64,000 bases of DNA from Pseudarthrobacter oxydans (lineage in GTDB: Bacteria; Actinomycetota; Actinomycetes; Actinomycetales; Micrococcaceae), in assembly GCF_030812335.1 (NCBI RefSeq), contig NZ_JAUSSN010000011.1, positions 121,618 to 185,617 of the forward strand. Reading direction: 5' to 3'. The position numbers and the translations under genes are program-made. The notes beneath the pieces are model-generated. The model ran no database searches. It saw only the letters and a list, made by a program, of their open reading frames with translations, and was not told the origin of the DNA. Of the stretch, positions 8,745 through 17,635 are shown in pieces (position 1 is the stretch's first letter; every line of letters starts with the position of its first letter).

Positions 8745-10049
8745 TCAGTAATTGGTGAGCAGGGTATCGAGCACCCGGGCGCCGAATTTCAGGGAGTCGG
8801 TGGGGACGCGCTCGTCCACGCCGTGGAACATCCCGGTAAAATCCAGTTCGTCCGGGAGCTGGAGCGGCGCGAAGCCGTACCCGGTGATGCCCAGGCGGCT
8901 CAGCGACTTGTTGTCCGTGCCGCCGGACAGTGTGTAGGGCAGCACCTTGGCTCCCGGGTCCTCGGCGTGCAGCGCGTCGATCATGGAGTCCACGAGGTTC
9001 CCGGCGAACGGCACCTCCAGCGAGACGTCGTTGTGGACGTAACTCACGTCCACGCCCTTGCCGGCGAGGTCGCGGACGATTTCGAGGACATGCTCCTCCT
9101 GGCCGGGCAGGGTCCGGCAGTCGATGAGAGCCTCCGCGGATTCGGGGATCACATTGTGCTTGTAGCCGCCCTTGAGCAGGGTGGGGTTCGTGGTGTTCTG
9201 CAGGGTGGCGCCGACGAAGCGGGCCACGGTGCCGAGCTCCTTGAGGATCTTGTCCGGATCGTCGGGGTCGAATTCCACGCCCGTGAGTTCCGTCACGCCG
9301 TCAAGGAACTGCCGCGTGGTGGGCGTCAGCTCCACCGGCCAGCGGTATTCCCCGATCCGGGACACCGCGCTGGCCAGCCGCGTGACGGCATTGTCCGTGT
9401 TGATCTGGGAGCCGTGGCCGGCGCGGCCGTGGGCGACGAGGCGCAGCCAGGACAGTCCCTTTTCGGCGGTCTGGAGCAGGTAGGTGCGCTGGCCGCCGAT
9501 CGTGGCGGAGAAGCCGCCGACCTCGGAGATGGCCTCGGTGGCGCCGTCGAAGAGTTCGGGCCGTTTCTCGATCGCGTAGCGGGCGCCGTAGGTGCCGCCG
9601 GCTTCCTCATCGGCGAAGAACGCGAAGATCAGGTCCCGCTTGGGTTTGCGTCCGGTGCGGGCGAAATTCCGCAGAACGGAGAGGATCATGGCGTCCATGT
9701 CCTTCATGTCCACGGCGCCGCGGCCCCAGATCATGCCGTCCTTGAGTTCCGCGCCGAAGGGATCCACCGACCACTGCTCGCGGAGTGCGGGGACAACGTC
9801 CAGGTGCCCGTGGACCACGAGGGCGCTGGCGGAGGGGTCTTCCCCGGCCAGCCTGGTCACCACGCTGGCGCGTCCCGGGGCGGCCTCGAAGATCTCCGCA
9901 TCCAGCCCCACTTCGGTCATCAGTCCCGCGGTGTATTCGGCGGCTGCCCGCTCCCCCGGGCCGGAACCGTCGCCGTAGTTGGACGTGTCGATCCGGATCA
10001 GTTCCTGGCAGATCCTGACGACTTCGTCCTCGGGCCTGATGTCAGTCAT
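8745..10049 (-). CDS. M20/M28-type zinc peptidase (dipeptidase/deacylase, ArgE-DapE family)
   Basis: 434-aa cytosolic metallopeptidase. Metal and catalytic motifs are visible: VVHGHLDVVPA (about 78-88), GRGAVDMKDMDA, FADEEAGGTYGA with the catalytic Glu pair, and a C-terminal FHGVDERVP. The lid domain lies between (residues ~200-320). The ATG at 10049 follows GAGGAG at good spacing; the longer open frame runs toward the tRNA gene and is unlikely to be translated. Substrate unknown; N-acyl amino acids or dipeptides are typical. Confidence 0.85.
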   Translation of the reverse strand: MTDIRPEDEVVRICQELIRIDTSNYGDGSGPGERAAAEYTAGLMTEVGLDAEIFEAAPGRASVVTRLAGEDPSASALVVHGHLDVVPALREQWSVDPFGAELKDGMIWGRGAVDMKDMDAMILSVLRNFARTGRKPKRDLIFAFFADEEAGGTYGARYAIEKRPELFDGATEAISEVGGFSATIGGQRTYLLQTAEKGLSWLRLVAHGRAGHGSQINTDNAVTRLASAVSRIGEYRWPVELTPTTRQFLDGVTELTGVEFDPDDPDKILKELGTVARFVGATLQNTTNPTLLKGGYKHNVIPESAEALIDCRTLPGQEEHVLEIVRDLAGKGVDVSYVHNDVSLEVPFAGNLVDSMIDALHAEDPGAKVLPYTLSGGTDNKSLSRLGITGYGFAPLQLPDELDFTGMFHGVDERVPTDSLKFGARVLDTLLTNY

Positions 10050-10211
10050 GTTCACTCCTCGTGGCGGCGGCTCTGTTGCTGGCTTCAGCCTACCCACATG
10101 CTCGTTCAGGCCCCGATTATTTGTTTCAGGAAAGTTCATGCTAGAGTCTTTCTCGCTGCTTCGGAGAAAACCGAAACGCTGAAAGGCGAAAAGGTACACC
10201 GAATACCACCT

Positions 10212-10294
10212 GCGCGGGTGGCGGAATGGCAGACGCGCTAGCTTGAGGTGCTAGTCCTCGAAAGGGGGTGGGGGTTCAAGTCCCCCTCCGCGCA
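10212..10294 (+). tRNA. tRNA-Leu (anticodon GAG)
   Basis: An 83-nt cloverleaf with a 7-bp acceptor stem (GCGCGGG pairing with TCCGCGC) and anticodon stem CTAGC/GCTAG around the loop TTGAGGT. The anticodon GAG is at 10245-10247. It has the long variable arm of class II tRNAs and a T arm with GGGGG/CCCCC and TTCAAGT. The 3' CCA is not encoded. It reads CUC and CUU codons, common in this GC-rich genome. Confidence 0.95.
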
Positions 10295-10301
10295 CAAAAG
10301 G

Positions 10302-10339
10302 AAAACCCCCCAGAATCCAAGGATTCTGGGGGTTTTTTT
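10302..10339 (+). terminator. Rho-independent terminator of tRNA-Leu
   Basis: A CCCCCAGAATCC / GGATTCTGGGGG hairpin followed by seven T residues, 8 nt after the tRNA 3' end. It is the clearest intrinsic terminator in the window. Confidence 0.9.
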
Positions 10340-10483
10340 CTTTCCCCACCCACGCGGGCTTCCGTTTCACCCACACGGTTCCGGCTCCTCGGTCACGGCG
10401 GGAACATGAGGGTACGATGCAGTCAGCACCCCCGACGGGAGACTAGAAGGCGACGGTGCCGGCCGATGTTTTGGGGGAACACA

Positions 10484-10936
10484 GTGAGACGACGAACGGG
10501 GACCATTCTCGCCGCCGTAGTCCTGATCGTGGGGATATCGTTTTTCCTCATCCGGGCCGCCGACGACCGGACCACCGACGAAATGATGTCCCGTTCCGCC
10601 CGTCTCGCGATCCCGTCCACCTGGAAGCAGCTGGACAACATTGTGCGCAGGGAGCAGTTCCTGTGTATCAGCACCAACCCGTGTCCGAGCCTCGCCCGGC
10701 GGTGGGCCACCGGAACGGAGCTGACCCCGGCAGACCTCCAGGCCATTGCGGCGCCGGCGTCCCTCTCCCTGAAATTGGAAGGGACCTGCCAGCGGCGGCC
10801 CAATTCGGGAGGCAACATCCCGGTATGCACCGGCACCGCAGCGGACGGCGATTACGACTACAGACTTGCAGTCGCCAGCCCCGGCCCCGGAAAACCCGTT
10901 GAAGTCATCCTTGAGGTCAAACCCGCCAGCGGGTAA
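10484..10936 (+). CDS. Predicted membrane-anchored protein of unknown function
   Basis: 150 aa if the GTG at 10484 is used (GGGGGA ribosome site upstream); an ATG at 10466 adds six residues. After a basic RRRTG start there is one transmembrane helix (ILAAVVLIVGISFFLI), then an extracytoplasmic region with four cysteines, two of them in FLCISTNPCPS, which could form disulfides. I do not recognise the family. Nothing links it to the preceding tRNA gene. Confidence 0.6.
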   Translation: MRRRTGTILAAVVLIVGISFFLIRAADDRTTDEMMSRSARLAIPSTWKQLDNIVRREQFLCISTNPCPSLARRWATGTELTPADLQAIAAPASLSLKLEGTCQRRPNSGGNIPVCTGTAADGDYDYRLAVASPGPGKPVEVILEVKPASG

Positions 10937-11091
10937 CGGAAAAACTGGCACCGCGCCGGAGAGTCCCGGATATCGGTGCCGGTCGCCGTTTCTTGACTTT
11001 CCTGGTGGGGCCCCCAGGAGGGGACACCTTCACCGCACGGCGGGCGGGCAAGACGATAGGCGTACGCCGGAGTCCGGTTGACGGGTAGCGG

Positions 11092-11325
11092 CTACCTAAT
11101 TTGACGGTGGATGGCGACCCGCCGCGACGTCCCGCGGTGCCGCACCTTGAGTCTCCTCGGGGTTCCGGCCCCATGCCTCCGCCCGACAGCATCAGCACGC
11201 TGGCGCGGAGGTCTCAGCCCTGCCCGGCGTTCGGAGTGAGCGAGATGGGCGAGCATCCCCCAGGTAAAAGCCATCCAGAGAACCGCCGCAGCGAGGACGA
11301 TACAAATCAGGGTCAGAGGATGCAT
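11092..11325 (-). CDS. Small single-pass membrane protein, hypothetical
   Basis: 77 aa starting MHPLTLICIVLAAAVLWMAF at an ATG preceded by GGAGGG. One N-terminal membrane helix is followed by a basic, Arg-rich tail. The tail is low complexity and could be a read-through of noncoding DNA, so only the start region is persuasive. The flanking sequences 10937-11091 and 11326-11570 show no other gene I can support. Confidence 0.4.
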   Translation of the reverse strand: MHPLTLICIVLAAAVLWMAFTWGMLAHLAHSERRAGLRPPRQRADAVGRRHGAGTPRRLKVRHRGTSRRVAIHRQIR

Positions 11326-11570
11326 GTGAGCCCTCCATGGGTACTTCCGGTGTGGGACGGGACGCAGCCGGCCCGGCTGCTTTAGTCCCTCCCCTGCTTG
11401 AATGATCTCAGGTTCGTCCCTCCTCCGGAAGTAGCTCCCACCATGGGCCCTGATGCCTGAGGCTAAGGGGTGGGGCATGGCGGAAGCACCTGTGGTGAAG
11501 CTACTGGAGTCTTCCGGACCAGCGTGATTGGTCGCTGGTCGCTGAGCTCGGGGAGCAGTTCAGCGCGGCG

Positions 11571-12056
11571 TCAGAACTCGACGTCGCGCACGAGGGTGAT
11601 GAGTTGCTCCTTCGTCTCCCCGGCAGTGGGCCCCGTCGGGGAGATCAGGACCTCAGCACGCAGACCGCGTTGTTTGTCGTCGCCGGCGGACCCACGGGAG
11701 GGGCGGCGGGGACGCTGAGCGCGGTGCCGTTGCCCCAGCCGCCGTCCACCGCTGCCTGCGAGAGCGCACGGGCCATCGCATCGCCGTCCGGGATGCCGGC
11801 CCCGGCCATGGTAGGCCTTGCTGCCCGGCGGCCTGGCCGGGCTGATCTGGCCCACCGGCACAAGCCCGGGTTCGGCTTTCGCCGCAATCTCCGGTGTGAT
11901 GAGATCGCAGGCCGGGTTGCCCGTGCCGGAGGAGGGGGCCCGGGACGACGCCGGCCCGCTCCGGCCCGCGGGCTGGGAGCACGCGGAGAGGAACACGCCG
12001 AGCAGGGACACGGACACGACGCCGAGTCGAGCCGGGCGGGACCGGCGGCTAGGCAT
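11571..12056 (-). pseudogene. Frameshifted lipoprotein gene
   Basis: The ATG at 12056 opens a lipoprotein signal peptide (LGVVSVSLLGVFLSACS) and a mature part with NPACDLITPEIAAKAEPG, resembling DUF3558-like lipoproteins. Near 11810 the sensible reading frame changes to one encoding GIPDGDAMARALSQAAVDGG up to NNAVCVL. Near 11650 it changes back to AEVLISPTGPTAGETKEQL and stops at 11571. Two compensating indels would restore one ~165-aa protein, so this is either a decayed gene or contains sequencing errors. It overlaps the upstream gene in ATGCCTAG, as intact coupled genes do. Confidence 0.65.
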
Positions 12057-12765
12057 GGGACCCCTCTCCGGGTCCGCGGGCGAGGCCCACCCGGGCATTG
12101 CCGGCGAGGTGCACAAGCACCCCGACCACGAGGAACGCGGCGAGCACCTGGGCGCTCGTGGCGATTACGGCAGGCCAGCCGCCGTCGAGCCCCGGGTTGA
12201 GGAAGTCGTAGGGATACCAGCCGTCGAGGGCGCCGCGCACCCACGAGAAGACCAGGAAAGCGACCGGGTAGCAAAGCCAGACGAGGGGCCTCCGCCACTG
12301 GCCGCGGACCGTGCGGGTGACCAGGAGCCAGTCGAGCCCCGCGACCAGCGGTGCGATGCGGTGGGTGATCATCCACGGCCAGTACATGTCCAGTGTCCAC
12401 CACGCTTCACCGGGCGGAGCCACGAGCACCACGTAGATGATGCCCGTCATCACCAGGTAGAAGGCGAGGGCTCCGAACAGGTGATCCCACCACAGGGGCA
12501 GCCGTGCACGCTGCCGCGCGGCGGACACCAGAAACACGAGCCCGAGGACGAGGTTTGACTGGAAGGTGAACTGGGAGATGAGTTGGGGGATGTCGACGGA
12601 GTTGCCCGGCTGCGTCGCGTCGTAGATCTCCTGGGCGAGGGCGGCGAGTATGGCAAGTCCGGCCCCGCCGCGCACCAGCCGGGTCCACAGACGGTCCGGA
12701 TGCAGGGCCCGGTTGGCGCCCGCGTTGCGTTCGACGGGGGGAATCAGCGTCAGCACATCACTCAT
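12049..12765 (-). CDS. Pr6Pr-type integral membrane protein
   Basis: 238 aa with six or so membrane segments. Conserved-looking stretches are FTFQSNLVLGLVFLVSA, GIIYVVLVAP, HRIAPLVAGLDWL and YPYDFLNP, the pattern of the Pr6Pr family of six-transmembrane proteins. Function unknown. The ATG at 12765 (MSDVLTLIPP) is preferred over the longer frame, which runs into the divergent gene's start region. The lipoprotein pseudogene follows with an 8-bp overlap. Confidence 0.7.
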   Translation of the reverse strand: MSDVLTLIPPVERNAGANRALHPDRLWTRLVRGGAGLAILAALAQEIYDATQPGNSVDIPQLISQFTFQSNLVLGLVFLVSAARQRARLPLWWDHLFGALAFYLVMTGIIYVVLVAPPGEAWWTLDMYWPWMITHRIAPLVAGLDWLLVTRTVRGQWRRPLVWLCYPVAFLVFSWVRGALDGWYPYDFLNPGLDGGWPAVIATSAQVLAAFLVVGVLVHLAGNARVGLARGPGEGSHA

Positions 12766-12869
12766 GGCAGCAGTGTGTCCGGTGCGCGGCGCCGGGCCCC
12801 AGAGCCGTAAGGACCGGGTTGCCTCAATCCGCCCCGTCAGCCGCGATGGGCGCCAGGAAGCACGGGGCC

Positions 12870-12875
12870 TATGCT
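12870..12875 (+). promoter_or_regulatory. -10 hexamer TATGCT, gene at 12882
   Basis: TATGCT 6 nt before the GTG at 12882; it decides the start of that gene. Confidence 0.5.
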
Positions 12876-12881
12876 GGTGCC

Positions 12882-13430
12882 GTGACACCCTCCCCACTTC
12901 CCGTCGACGTCGTCGTCCAGACCGGTCCCGCCGAGTGGTGGGAGGTCCTGGCCGCCCTGGGTCCGCTGGCCGTGCTGCTCGCGGCGGTCATCGGGGCAGC
13001 CGTCAGCCTGCGCACCCTGAAGCAGCGCGCCGCCGCTGACACGGCCGCGCTGGCCCAGCAACGGGAAGCCGACAACCGGAGCGAATGGTGGAACCGCAGC
13101 CAGTGGGCCCTGGACAGCTCCCTCTCCGAGGACCCGCGCCGGGCCGAACTGGGCCTGGGGGTCATGGCCGTCCTCGCCGAGAGTGGACTGGCCAGCCCTG
13201 AGGAACTAAAGATCATCACGGTGGCCTGGGAAGATCCGCTGGACCGCGCCCCGGCCCGGCCGGCCGTCATCGCGCGGCCGGAAGCCGCCGTCCCCGGACA
13301 CCGTGCCGCCTCCCGCGACCCCGGCGTTCAGATTGCAGCCGCCAGGCTCCGCCTCGTCACCGACCGGCGCCTGGGCCTGGCCACCCCGGACTGGGTCAAG
13401 GATCTTGCCGCCGGGACCCGGCAGCGCTAG
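12882..13430 (+). CDS. Predicted single-pass membrane protein of unknown function
   Basis: 182 aa. One helix (VLAALGPLAVLLAAVIGAAV, about residues 22-41) is followed by a charged cytoplasmic part with a coiled-coil-like stretch (LKQRAAADTAALAQQREADN) and EWWNRSQWALD. Proteins of this layout are common hypothetical proteins in Arthrobacter. The GTG at 12882 sits 6 nt after a TATGCT hexamer; the longer open frame lacks support. Confidence 0.65.
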   Translation: MTPSPLPVDVVVQTGPAEWWEVLAALGPLAVLLAAVIGAAVSLRTLKQRAAADTAALAQQREADNRSEWWNRSQWALDSSLSEDPRRAELGLGVMAVLAESGLASPEELKIITVAWEDPLDRAPARPAVIARPEAAVPGHRAASRDPGVQIAAARLRLVTDRRLGLATPDWVKDLAAGTRQR

Positions 13431-13527
13431 TCCTTCACAGGGTTGCCTCCGCGCCGCGGGTCCGGCGAAGACCGTCGCGACCCGGCTGCCCGGGATCGCC
13501 GCGCACCGCACTGCGCCCCCGCCGCTT

Positions 13528-15684
13528 CTAGGCATCCGGAGGCAGCGCGGACCGGATGGTACCGACGAGCGAACGGAAGCCGGGATCGGCCTGCAGCGCA
13601 TCCAGCAGGACGGGTCCGCGCGGACCGGCCAGCGGTATGCGCCAGTTGGGGTACTGCGTGCTGGTCCCGGGCTGGTTCTGCGTCCGGGTCTCCCCCACCG
13701 CGTCAACGAGGGCGACGCCCAGCAGGGACGAGGGCGTCAGCGTGGTGAAAGCGTAGAGCGCCTCGACGGTGGCCTGCACGTCCTGGTGCCCCGGCTCCGG
13801 CAGGAGACCGCGGTCCCGCAGGAGGCCGAGCACCGCCTGCTGCTCGGCGGCGGCCTCGGCGCGCTCCTCGTCCACCGGTCGCTGAAGCAGGCCCAGGGAT
13901 TCGCGGAGGGTGACGTGTTCGCCGGCCAGGTAGCCGGCCGTCGGGGGCAGGTCGTGGGTGTTGACGCTGGTCAGGCACTGCTGGCGGTACCGTTCCGGCG
14001 GGATCGGGCCGTCGGCGTCGTGCTCGAACCAGAGGATCGACGTGCCGAAGATGCCGCGTTCGGCCAGATAGTCCCGGACCCACGGCTCAAACACGCCCAG
14101 GTCCTCGCCGATCACGATCGCTCCGGCCCGCTGCGCCTCCAGGGCAAGGATGCCGATCAGCGCCTCGTGGTCGTAATAGACGTAGGTGCCGTGCTCCGGC
14201 CCGGCCCCTTCCGGGATCCACCACAGCCGGAACAGGCCCAGAATATGGTCCACCCGGATTCCGCCGGCATGGCGCAGCACGGTCCGGAGCATGTCCCGGT
14301 AGGCCGCGTAACCGGATTCGGCGAGCCGGCCGGGGTGCCAGGGCGGCTGGGTCCAGTCCTGCCCCTGCTGGTTGAACATGTCCGGTGGGGCGCCGACCGT
14401 GACGTCCCGGGCCAGCACCCCGGCAAGCGACCAGTCGTCCGCGCCGCCGGGTTTCACCCCGACCGCAAGATCGTGGATGACGCCGATTTCCATGCCCGAG
14501 AGCCGGGCGGAGCGCTGGGCGGCTTCGAGCTGCTGGTCGCAGAGCCACTGCAGCCAGCGGTGGAACTCGATCCGGCCGGCCAGCAGGGCCCGCTGTTCCT
14601 TGCAGTAGGCGGTGCCCGGCGAGGTGGCTTCCGCCGCCCACTGCGGGGCGTCCGGGGGCAGCTTCTCGGCCAGGGCGCACCACAGGGCGAAGTCGTCGAG
14701 TCCCTGCCCCTCCCCGGCGCAGAAGTCAGCGAACGCGACGCTGCGGGCGGGGTCGCGGGGGACGCCGAACAGCAGCTCCAGCGCGGTGAGTTTGGCCCCG
14801 TAGCTGGAGTTCCGGTCCAGCAGAGCCTTGGAGTGGTTCGCCGCGTGCTGTTGATTCGCCAGCCGCTCCACCTCGGCCCGGCCGGCCGGGCCGAGATAGC
14901 CGTATTCGGGGATCTCCTCCACCCGGAGGTAGAGCGGGTTGAAGTAACGCCGTGTCGTGGGCAGGTAGGGCGAGTCCTCGACCGGCGGCCGGGGCTCGGC
15001 GGCGTGCAGCGGGTTGACCAGCAGGAAACCGGCTCCCTCCTGCCCGGTCATGGCGGCGAGATCGGCGAGGTCGGAGAAGTCGCCGATGCCCCAGGACCGG
15101 GAGGAGCGCACGGAATAAAGCTGCGCGGTCAGGCCCCAGTTCCGCCGGCCGGCGAGCGCCTCGGTCGTGCGGAGCCTCCGCGGTGTGACGATGAGCGGGC
15201 ACTGGGCCATCGTGCCCTCATTGTCCGCCAGCAGCGTGTGCCAGCCGAGGGGCAGATGGCCCGGGACCGCGAACACCGCCCGGCCGGTGAGAACGCCGTC
15301 GACGTCGGCCGGCGCGTCCCAGTTCTCCCGCTGCGTTGCCTCATACCGCTGGCCGTCCTCGGTGACGATCCAGACGCTGACGGCACTCCCCTGCGGGACG
15401 TGGACGTTGACGGGGAGTTCCTGCCCTTCGCGGGCGACGGCGACCGGTGGCAGCAGGCGCCGCCACGGCGCCAGGCGGGCCTCAGCGAGGGACCGTTCCA
15501 TCTCGTCCGGTTCCCCGGCCGGGACGCCCAGCGCGGCCAGGACGCCGCGCAGGGTGCCGTCCGCGACGGAGCGTTCGACGCCGTCCCAGCCCCAGTAGGA
15601 GGTCCCGACGCCGTGGGCGGACGCCAGTTCCCGCAGGAGTGTGGCTGCGCCGGGCCCGTTGTTGTGGTTCATTCCTTCAGCCAT
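13528..15684 (-). CDS. malQ: 4-alpha-glucanotransferase (amylomaltase)
   Basis: GH77 enzyme that transfers maltodextrin chains in glycogen and maltose metabolism. 718 aa, longer than the ~500-aa Thermus type, with the extra N-terminal region seen in actinobacteria. Catalytic motifs are clear: GIRVDHILGLFRLWWIP with the Asp nucleophile, GEDLGVFEPWVRD with the acid/base Glu, and NTHDLPPTAGY with the transition-state Asp. A TAGAGT hexamer 6 nt before the ATG marks a leaderless start and overlaps the upstream hemerythrin gene's stop codon. Confidence 0.95.
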   Translation of the reverse strand: MAEGMNHNNGPGAATLLRELASAHGVGTSYWGWDGVERSVADGTLRGVLAALGVPAGEPDEMERSLAEARLAPWRRLLPPVAVAREGQELPVNVHVPQGSAVSVWIVTEDGQRYEATQRENWDAPADVDGVLTGRAVFAVPGHLPLGWHTLLADNEGTMAQCPLIVTPRRLRTTEALAGRRNWGLTAQLYSVRSSRSWGIGDFSDLADLAAMTGQEGAGFLLVNPLHAAEPRPPVEDSPYLPTTRRYFNPLYLRVEEIPEYGYLGPAGRAEVERLANQQHAANHSKALLDRNSSYGAKLTALELLFGVPRDPARSVAFADFCAGEGQGLDDFALWCALAEKLPPDAPQWAAEATSPGTAYCKEQRALLAGRIEFHRWLQWLCDQQLEAAQRSARLSGMEIGVIHDLAVGVKPGGADDWSLAGVLARDVTVGAPPDMFNQQGQDWTQPPWHPGRLAESGYAAYRDMLRTVLRHAGGIRVDHILGLFRLWWIPEGAGPEHGTYVYYDHEALIGILALEAQRAGAIVIGEDLGVFEPWVRDYLAERGIFGTSILWFEHDADGPIPPERYRQQCLTSVNTHDLPPTAGYLAGEHVTLRESLGLLQRPVDEERAEAAAEQQAVLGLLRDRGLLPEPGHQDVQATVEALYAFTTLTPSSLLGVALVDAVGETRTQNQPGTSTQYPNWRIPLAGPRGPVLLDALQADPGFRSLVGTIRSALPPDA

Positions 15685-15690
15685 GGGGCA

Positions 15691-15696
15691 ACTCTA
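15691..15696 (-). promoter_or_regulatory. -10 hexamer TAGAGT, malQ
   Basis: TAGAGT 6 nt before the malQ ATG. Its first three bases are the stop codon of the hemerythrin gene. Confidence 0.5.
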
Positions 15697-16230
15697 GACG
15701 CTGCCCCCGTGCCCCGTACCGTGTCGATGGGCGTGGGTTTCGCCGACCAGTTCATGCAGCCCCTCGACGGCGCGGGCCAGTGACAGTTCCGGGGATGCCA
15801 CGATGAACGGCATCAGGAGCCGGTTCTCCTTCTCCACGTGCAGGGCGAAAATGCTCCGGATGGAGCCGGCCGCCACGGCGGCGTCCACCCCGGTGGATCC
15901 CCGCAGTTCCTCGACCAGTCCGACGATCACCTGATGCTCGGCGAGCATCCCCTCCACGAGCAGCTTTCCCTGCGGCAGGTTCCGGGGCGCACTGTACAGC
16001 GGACCCTCCTCGGCGAGCGCATGCGGGACGAGATCGGTCTCGCACCACTCCACCAGCACCTCATGGGCGTCGTGCTCCGCCACGGTGTCACCCGTCCGGA
16101 CAGCGCGGACCAGGGTCGCCGTCAGCGCGCGGAGGCGCTTGAGCATGCCCGCATGGTGGTGCTCCACCGCGGCCAGGGCCTCGGCGTCCTCGTCGGCGTT
16201 CTTGTTGGTGCTGGCCGCTGGCTGATCCAT
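15694..16230 (-). CDS. Hemerythrin-like domain protein
   Basis: 178-aa four-helix protein with the spaced His/Glu ligands of hemerythrins: the cluster EHHHAGMLKRL near the N-terminus, LVPHALAEEGPLY, GMLAEHQVIVGLVEEL and FALHVEKENRLLMPF. Such proteins bind a di-iron centre and are linked to oxygen, NO or oxidative-stress handling. The start is the ATG at 16230 with AGGAG upstream. The tail is His-rich. No DevR-type site is evident directly upstream. Confidence 0.8.
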   Translation of the reverse strand: MDQPAASTNKNADEDAEALAAVEHHHAGMLKRLRALTATLVRAVRTGDTVAEHDAHEVLVEWCETDLVPHALAEEGPLYSAPRNLPQGKLLVEGMLAEHQVIVGLVEELRGSTGVDAAVAAGSIRSIFALHVEKENRLLMPFIVASPELSLARAVEGLHELVGETHAHRHGTGHGGSV

Positions 16231-16377
16231 GACGTCTCCTACGTCCGCTGATACGGGTACTGGTAAGTACGGTTTGTGCCGGCTAGACGGTGCCGTTGCC
16301 GGCACACCAATTTTCGGGGCACGTTGAGGGGCAAGCGCTCCCTTCCCCACTGTACGGCGGAGACCCACCCGGGCAAG

Positions 16378-16392
16378 GGGCCTTTCGGCCCG
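16378..16392 (+). promoter_or_regulatory. DevR/DosR-box-like site upstream of the TraR/DksA-M50 pair
   Basis: GGGCCTTTCGGCCCG agrees with GGGACTTNNGNCCCT at 10 of 12 defined positions. Its centre is 88 bp before the predicted leaderless start at 16473, about twice the 44 bp seen at other sites here. There is no convincing second site at -44. Inferred from pattern only. Confidence 0.4.
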
Positions 16393-16458
16393 GCCTGCTG
16401 GGGCCGGCCTGCCCGGGTATTTCGTCGCCGGCTTTAGACTCGGCCGCAGCGTCCGCGC

Positions 16459-16464
16459 TAGCCT
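16459..16464 (+). promoter_or_regulatory. -10 hexamer TAGCCT, TraR/DksA gene
   Basis: TAGCCT 8 nt before the ATG at 16473. Confidence 0.45.
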
Positions 16465-16472
16465 TGCAGCCT

Positions 16473-16859
16473 ATGGTCGACGTCGAACGGTTCCGGGCCC
16501 TCCTCCAGGAGGAGCGCCGCCGGAAACTTGTGCTCCTCCCCGCGCTTCGCCGGGACATCTCCTCGGTGAACGCCGCCCGGCAGGATTCCAACGTCGACGA
16601 CGAACACGATCCCGAGGGAGCGACGATCGCGTTTGAGCTCTCCCAGGCCTCCGCCCTGCTGGAGCAGAGCCGTCAGAGCCTCGCGCAGATCGAGGCGGCC
16701 CTGGAACGCATCGACGCCGGCACGTACGGCATCTGCGCCGTGTGCGGGGAACACATCGCGGAGGGCCGGCTGGAGGCCCGGCCCTGGACCCCGTACTGCA
16801 TCCGCCACAGTGCCGGACCCGCGGGCGCCGCTGGAACACCGGGCCGGACAAGAGCATGA
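16473..16859 (+). CDS. TraR/DksA-type zinc-finger protein
   Basis: 128 aa. A long helical hairpin (residues ~1-75) carries an acidic loop DDEHDPEGATIAFELSQA. It is followed by DAGTYGICAVCGEHIAEGRLEARPW and YCIRH, the C4-type zinc finger of the family with the last ligand apparently His. DksA relatives bind in the secondary channel of RNA polymerase; whether this one does is unproven. It overlaps the M50 gene by ATGA, so the two are co-translated. Confidence 0.8.
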   Translation: MVDVERFRALLQEERRRKLVLLPALRRDISSVNAARQDSNVDDEHDPEGATIAFELSQASALLEQSRQSLAQIEAALERIDAGTYGICAVCGEHIAEGRLEARPWTPYCIRHSAGPAGAAGTPGRTRA

Positions 16860-17635
16860 CCAACGCTGACGAGACGTGGTGGAACCGGATTGTCGCCGGA
16901 TTCACCCACTCCCCCGTCCCGCACGTCACCGGCACTGAGCTGGCCCTCGTCATCCTCCTGGCCGTCGCCCTCTCCCTGCCGCGGGTGACCTGGCGGTACT
17001 TCGGACTGCTGGCCACCGTCACCCACGAACTCGGCCACGCCTTCGCGGCCCTCATGACCGGGCAGCGCCTGGGTGGCATCCACCTGCGCCTGGACCACTC
17101 GGGCACGACGACCACCTTCAGCCGCAGACCCCTGGCCGCCGTCTGGTCCACGTTCTGGGGCTACCCGGTGCCGGCCGTCGTCGGCGCTGCGATGGTCTGG
17201 AGCGGCTTCAACGGCTGGGGTCCGGCGGCGATGTCCCTCGGGACCCTCATCCTGCTGGCCTCGTTCCTGTTCATCCGCAACGGCATCGGGCTGCTGATCA
17301 CCGCCGCCGCGGTCCTGGCCGCCGCCCTGCTGGTGCTGTTCGTCCCGCCCGAATTCAACGGCCATGTCATGATCGTGCTGGGCCTGGCACTTCTCGTCGC
17401 CGCCGTCCGGGACCTCGGCAAGCTCGCCAACGTGCACCTGAAACGGCGGGACCGGCTGGCGACGTCGGACGCGTACCTGCTCTCCCGGGCCACCCGCATC
17501 CCAGCCGTCGTCTGGATCGTGCTGTTTGCCGCCGTCGTCGGTGCCGCCTGGTGGGTGGCGTGGCAGCCGATGTCGCAGGTCTTCGCAACACTGCCGTCCC
17601 TGACCGTGCCCGCAGTAGGCGGCACCCCGGCATAG
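16856..17635 (+). CDS. M50B-type membrane metallopeptidase
   Basis: 259-aa membrane protein with the zinc motif HELGH at residues 57-61 and five or six further hydrophobic segments. It fits the actinobacterial M50 family of DUF-type peptidases (FGLLATVTHELGHAFAALMTG). The family's second motif (NPDG) is not visible, so protease activity is uncertain. It is coupled to the TraR/DksA gene, and its stop TAG supplies the start of the -10 hexamer of the next gene. Confidence 0.7.
   Translation: MTNADETWWNRIVAGFTHSPVPHVTGTELALVILLAVALSLPRVTWRYFGLLATVTHELGHAFAALMTGQRLGGIHLRLDHSGTTTTFSRRPLAAVWSTFWGYPVPAVVGAAMVWSGFNGWGPAAMSLGTLILLASFLFIRNGIGLLITAAAVLAAALLVLFVPPEFNGHVMIVLGLALLVAAVRDLGKLANVHLKRRDRLATSDAYLLSRATRIPAVVWIVLFAAVVGAAWWVAWQPMSQVFATLPSLTVPAVGGTPA

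Noticed and set aside
13303..15783. Long open frame (826 codons) antisense to malQ
   Set aside because: No recognisable domain, and malQ on the opposite strand has the catalytic residues.
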